The translations under genes and the position numbers were made by a program. Under the pieces are notes generated by a model. The model saw nothing but the letters and a program-made list of their open reading frames with translations, was not told the DNA's origin and made no database searches. From the NCBI GenBank assembly GCA_021818045.1, contig JAKAFF010000073.1, forward strand, positions 1 to 7,126: DNA of 7,126 bases. The letters are read 5' to 3'. Shown piece by piece: positions 5,265-7,126 of this stretch (the first letter of the stretch is position 1; each line of letters begins with the position of its first letter). This stretch comes from a bacterium. Its GTDB lineage: Bacteria > Chlamydiota > Chlamydiia > Chlamydiales > SM23-39.

Positions 5265-6815
5265 ATGTCTATTGAGCTTGATACAGATGCATCGAATGGG
5301 GAGTTTTTATCGCAACTTTTTGACACGATCTCATCTTCTTGGAGAGGGCGACAAATGACCGTAGAGGATGCGCGGCTTGTATACGACAGCATCCAAGATC
5401 GCGTGATGCGCCTGATTTTTTCTCAAGAGGTCGATAGTGAACAGACGTTTTCTCGTCTTTCCAATCTCTTGCGGAACCTATCGGCGCTTTCGATGAACCA
5501 TCGAGAAGTGGATCTTCTATTTGCAACTGATAAGGGGCTTTATTGTCGCTTTCGCGATGGGCGTATAGAGCCTGCCGGGCTTCACAAATTTTGGCACAAA
5601 CACAAAAAAGCCATTATCATCACAGCGATTGCTGTAGCCGTTATAGTTACGGTTGCCCTTGTGGTTATAACCACAGGTGGCGCAAGCGCTCCTGCAGTGA
5701 CAGCTGTAGGTGGTGCTGCCATAAGCGGGGCACAAGCAAGTGCGCAAGAGGATAAACCGGTGCAAGCCACAACAGCGCCACCGGCCCCTGAGCCTATGCC
5801 AATAGCGCCTCCCCCGCTTCCCCTGGCCGCACCACCTCCGCGAGATCTGCCGGTCTTTCTGGACAATGGAGTGATGCTAGATGGTCAGCATTACGCCTAT
5901 TGGCAATTTTTGCAAAAAGCTAAACAGGAGGAATTTTTCACTCATTTTCTGAATGGAACAAGACCCGATGCCGCAAAAGCTCCCACACCATCTCTCAACC
6001 CTCATAACGAGTATCAACCTATCCCTCCCCAGCCAGGTAGCGGCTTGTTGCGCAACCTATTCGAAACGTTGGGCCGTCAAATACTTGCCCCAGAAGTGAT
6101 TGCAGAAATACCTGCGCCTGAATTGCAAAAAACGCATCTTTTCACAACAGCTGGCAAACGGTCATCGTCCTGCTGTATCGGCGGCATCAATGGTATCAAC
6201 ACCCCTTTAAACAACGCTGTGGATCACGCAAATTACGTTGGGCAATTTGCCCCGGGACAAAGCATCGATTGGGTGTACAATAACTCCCATGGCGCAGTGG
6301 CAGGTCTTGCAGAAGTGTTTGTGAATTATCTAGGCATATCGCCCAACACTGCGCAAGAGTTGCGTGATAATTGGGTTGCCTTCCATGAGTCAAACAGGAA
6401 TAATCCGAAAGCGCGCTACTTTCAAATCTGTCACAGCCAGGGGGCTATACACGTGAAGAACGCATTGTCTGGGCTACCTCAAGAAATTCGCGATCGCATC
6501 ATAGTGCTTGCAATTGCTCCCGCGGCAATGGTTCCTGATGAACTCTGTTTTGCGTCTTTCAATTACGCTAGTAAAAGAGATATTGTGCCCATGGGAGAGC
6601 TGGTTTTTGCTGGTTTTTTTGACACAGATGACGTAGTTCAATCACAAGGCATGAAAATAGCCCAAGAGCGACATCAAGAATTAATTCTGCTTGACCCTCA
6701 CCCTGACGCCATCGGCATAGATCATGATTTTCAAAGTCCCACTTTTCTGCAGATTATCAACGAGCGCTTACAGGACTATATAGCGCACCAAGGAGAATAT
6801 GATTTTCCAACATAA
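5265..6815 (+). CDS. DUF687-like chlamydial protein: membrane-anchored, putative alpha/beta-hydrolase-like C-terminal domain
   Basis: The 516-residue product is placed in the Chlamydiae-restricted DUF687 family from memory of its motifs. Residues 1-110 are a soluble helical part. A basic KHKK is followed by one long hydrophobic segment (about 115-139), then an Ala/Gly stretch and a proline-rich linker (about 171-194). The C-terminal domain (about 290-510) holds CCIGGINGINTP (303-314), YFQICHSQGAIHVKNAL (385-401), a hydrophobic LAIAPAA strand, NYASKRDIVP (433-442) and IDHDFQSP (485-492). CHSQG looks like a lipase-type nucleophile elbow with Ser391; Asp439 and His487 fall in the order expected of a Ser-Asp-His triad. 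Hydrolase activity is inference; the family's function is, as far as I know, undescribed. There is no clear N-terminal signal peptide. The start is ATG 5265, with SD AGGAGG inside a hairpin. The stop lies 17 bases inside the next gene. A secreted effector or inclusion/envelope membrane protein are possible roles. Confidence 0.85.
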   Translation: MSIELDTDASNGEFLSQLFDTISSSWRGRQMTVEDARLVYDSIQDRVMRLIFSQEVDSEQTFSRLSNLLRNLSALSMNHREVDLLFATDKGLYCRFRDGRIEPAGLHKFWHKHKKAIIITAIAVAVIVTVALVVITTGGASAPAVTAVGGAAISGAQASAQEDKPVQATTAPPAPEPMPIAPPPLPLAAPPPRDLPVFLDNGVMLDGQHYAYWQFLQKAKQEEFFTHFLNGTRPDAAKAPTPSLNPHNEYQPIPPQPGSGLLRNLFETLGRQILAPEVIAEIPAPELQKTHLFTTAGKRSSSCCIGGINGINTPLNNAVDHANYVGQFAPGQSIDWVYNNSHGAVAGLAEVFVNYLGISPNTAQELRDNWVAFHESNRNNPKARYFQICHSQGAIHVKNALSGLPQEIRDRIIVLAIAPAAMVPDELCFASFNYASKRDIVPMGELVFAGFFDTDDVVQSQGMKIAQERHQELILLDPHPDAIGIDHDFQSPTFLQIINERLQDYIAHQGEYDFPT

Positions 6816-7126
6816 TTTAATCTCAAGGACGAGGAAATTGGTTCAGGGATTATTTGGTATCGTAAAATGTAGACGTGTGATTGTTTGGATATTACTATGC
6901 GTGACATGTGGTTGTTCTGAATTTGGGCCTTCATACAGAATATCTCAAAAAGAGCGTATTGTTAATGAAATCATGGCGAAAGCAATTGTACAGTTAAAAC
7001 AACAATATGGGTTGCAACCATTTGGTGATGGAGCCCAGATGATGGATGAGGTGTGGATGTTGGCATTAGCCTTTACCTATAATAAATCTATAGATATTGA
7101 TGAGAGTAGAATATTGTTAGTAAATG
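6799..7126 (+). CDS. Probable membrane-anchored or lipoprotein of unknown function (3' end outside window)
   Basis: The frame is open from ATG 6799 to the window edge (109 codons). It overlaps the DUF687-like gene by 17 bases, and AAGGAG (6790-6795) lies just before the ATG. The N-terminus is basic (RTRK, then KCRR), followed by a hydrophobic stretch VIVWILLCVTCGC (27-39). This looks like a signal peptide, with Cys39 as a possible lipid-modified residue; Gly at -1 fits a lipobox but Thr at -3 is poor. The mature part starts SEFGPSYRISQKERIVNEI and has helical, Leu/Ala-rich segments. I do not recognise the family. A TTG at 6838 behind AAGGACGAGG is an alternative start that would remove the overlap and give a more usual signal-peptide length. 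The DNA from about 6816 onward is visibly richer in A and T than the upstream genes. The arrangement suggests co-expression with the DUF687-like gene. Confidence 0.7.
   Translation, partial: MIFQHNLISRTRKLVQGLFGIVKCRRVIVWILLCVTCGCSEFGPSYRISQKERIVNEIMAKAIVQLKQQYGLQPFGDGAQMMDEVWMLALAFTYNKSIDIDESRILLVN

Noticed and set aside
5582..5866. Gly/Ala-rich open frame on the - strand, with further frames on both strands around 5517-5765
   Set aside because: These are shadows of the low-complexity membrane and proline-rich part of the DUF687-like gene; they have no ribosome site and no family features.

Overview
The window is about 7.1 kb of bacterial DNA, gene-dense, with short intergenic gaps and several overlapping genes. 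The best clue to the host is the large protein near the right end. It has the layout I associate with DUF687, a family I know only from Chlamydiae: a helical N-terminus, one membrane segment, a proline-rich linker, and a C-terminal domain with IGGING and CHSQGA motifs. A Kdo-pathway gene (kdsB-like) fits a Gram-negative envelope. Base composition looks intermediate. I would guess an environmental member of the order Chlamydiales (Waddlia-like is possible), but genus and species are inference.

Layout, left to right. (1) A + strand operon: the 3' end of ung (uracil-DNA glycosylase, 1-324), an MFS transporter joined to it by an ATGA overlap (321-1544), a small acidic unknown protein (1583-1780), and an HlyD/EmrA-type membrane fusion protein (1758-2666) that overlaps the small gene. 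(2) A 165-bp nested inverted repeat (2653-2817, centred on 2735) that fills the whole gap to the next gene and contains the hlyD-like stop codon. (3) An Rsm22/METTL17-type methyltransferase with a four-cysteine set (2827-3768, +). It converges on, and overlaps by 34 bp, a - strand pair: a kdsB-like cytidylyltransferase (4367-5131) followed by a histidine-phosphatase-fold protein (3735-4370), joined by a GTGA stop/start overlap. (4) A 133-bp divergent intergenic region (5132-5264). It holds a palindrome that offers a TTTACA box on each strand, and a hairpin that buries the strong Shine-Dalgarno of the next gene. (5) The DUF687-like protein (5265-6815, +), then an overlapping gene for a probable membrane-anchored or lipoprotein product (6799 to the window end, incomplete).

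How the parts may work together. The MFS, small protein and HlyD genes look like an export or efflux unit co-transcribed with a DNA-repair gene. The kdsB-like/phosphatase pair probably acts in surface-sugar metabolism, although both proteins depart from their families at important positions. The DUF687-like protein has the residues expected of a Ser-Asp-His hydrolase, and with the overlapping downstream gene it may form a lineage-specific module. The least explained items are the nested palindrome, the SD-masking hairpin and the DUF687/lipoprotein pair.
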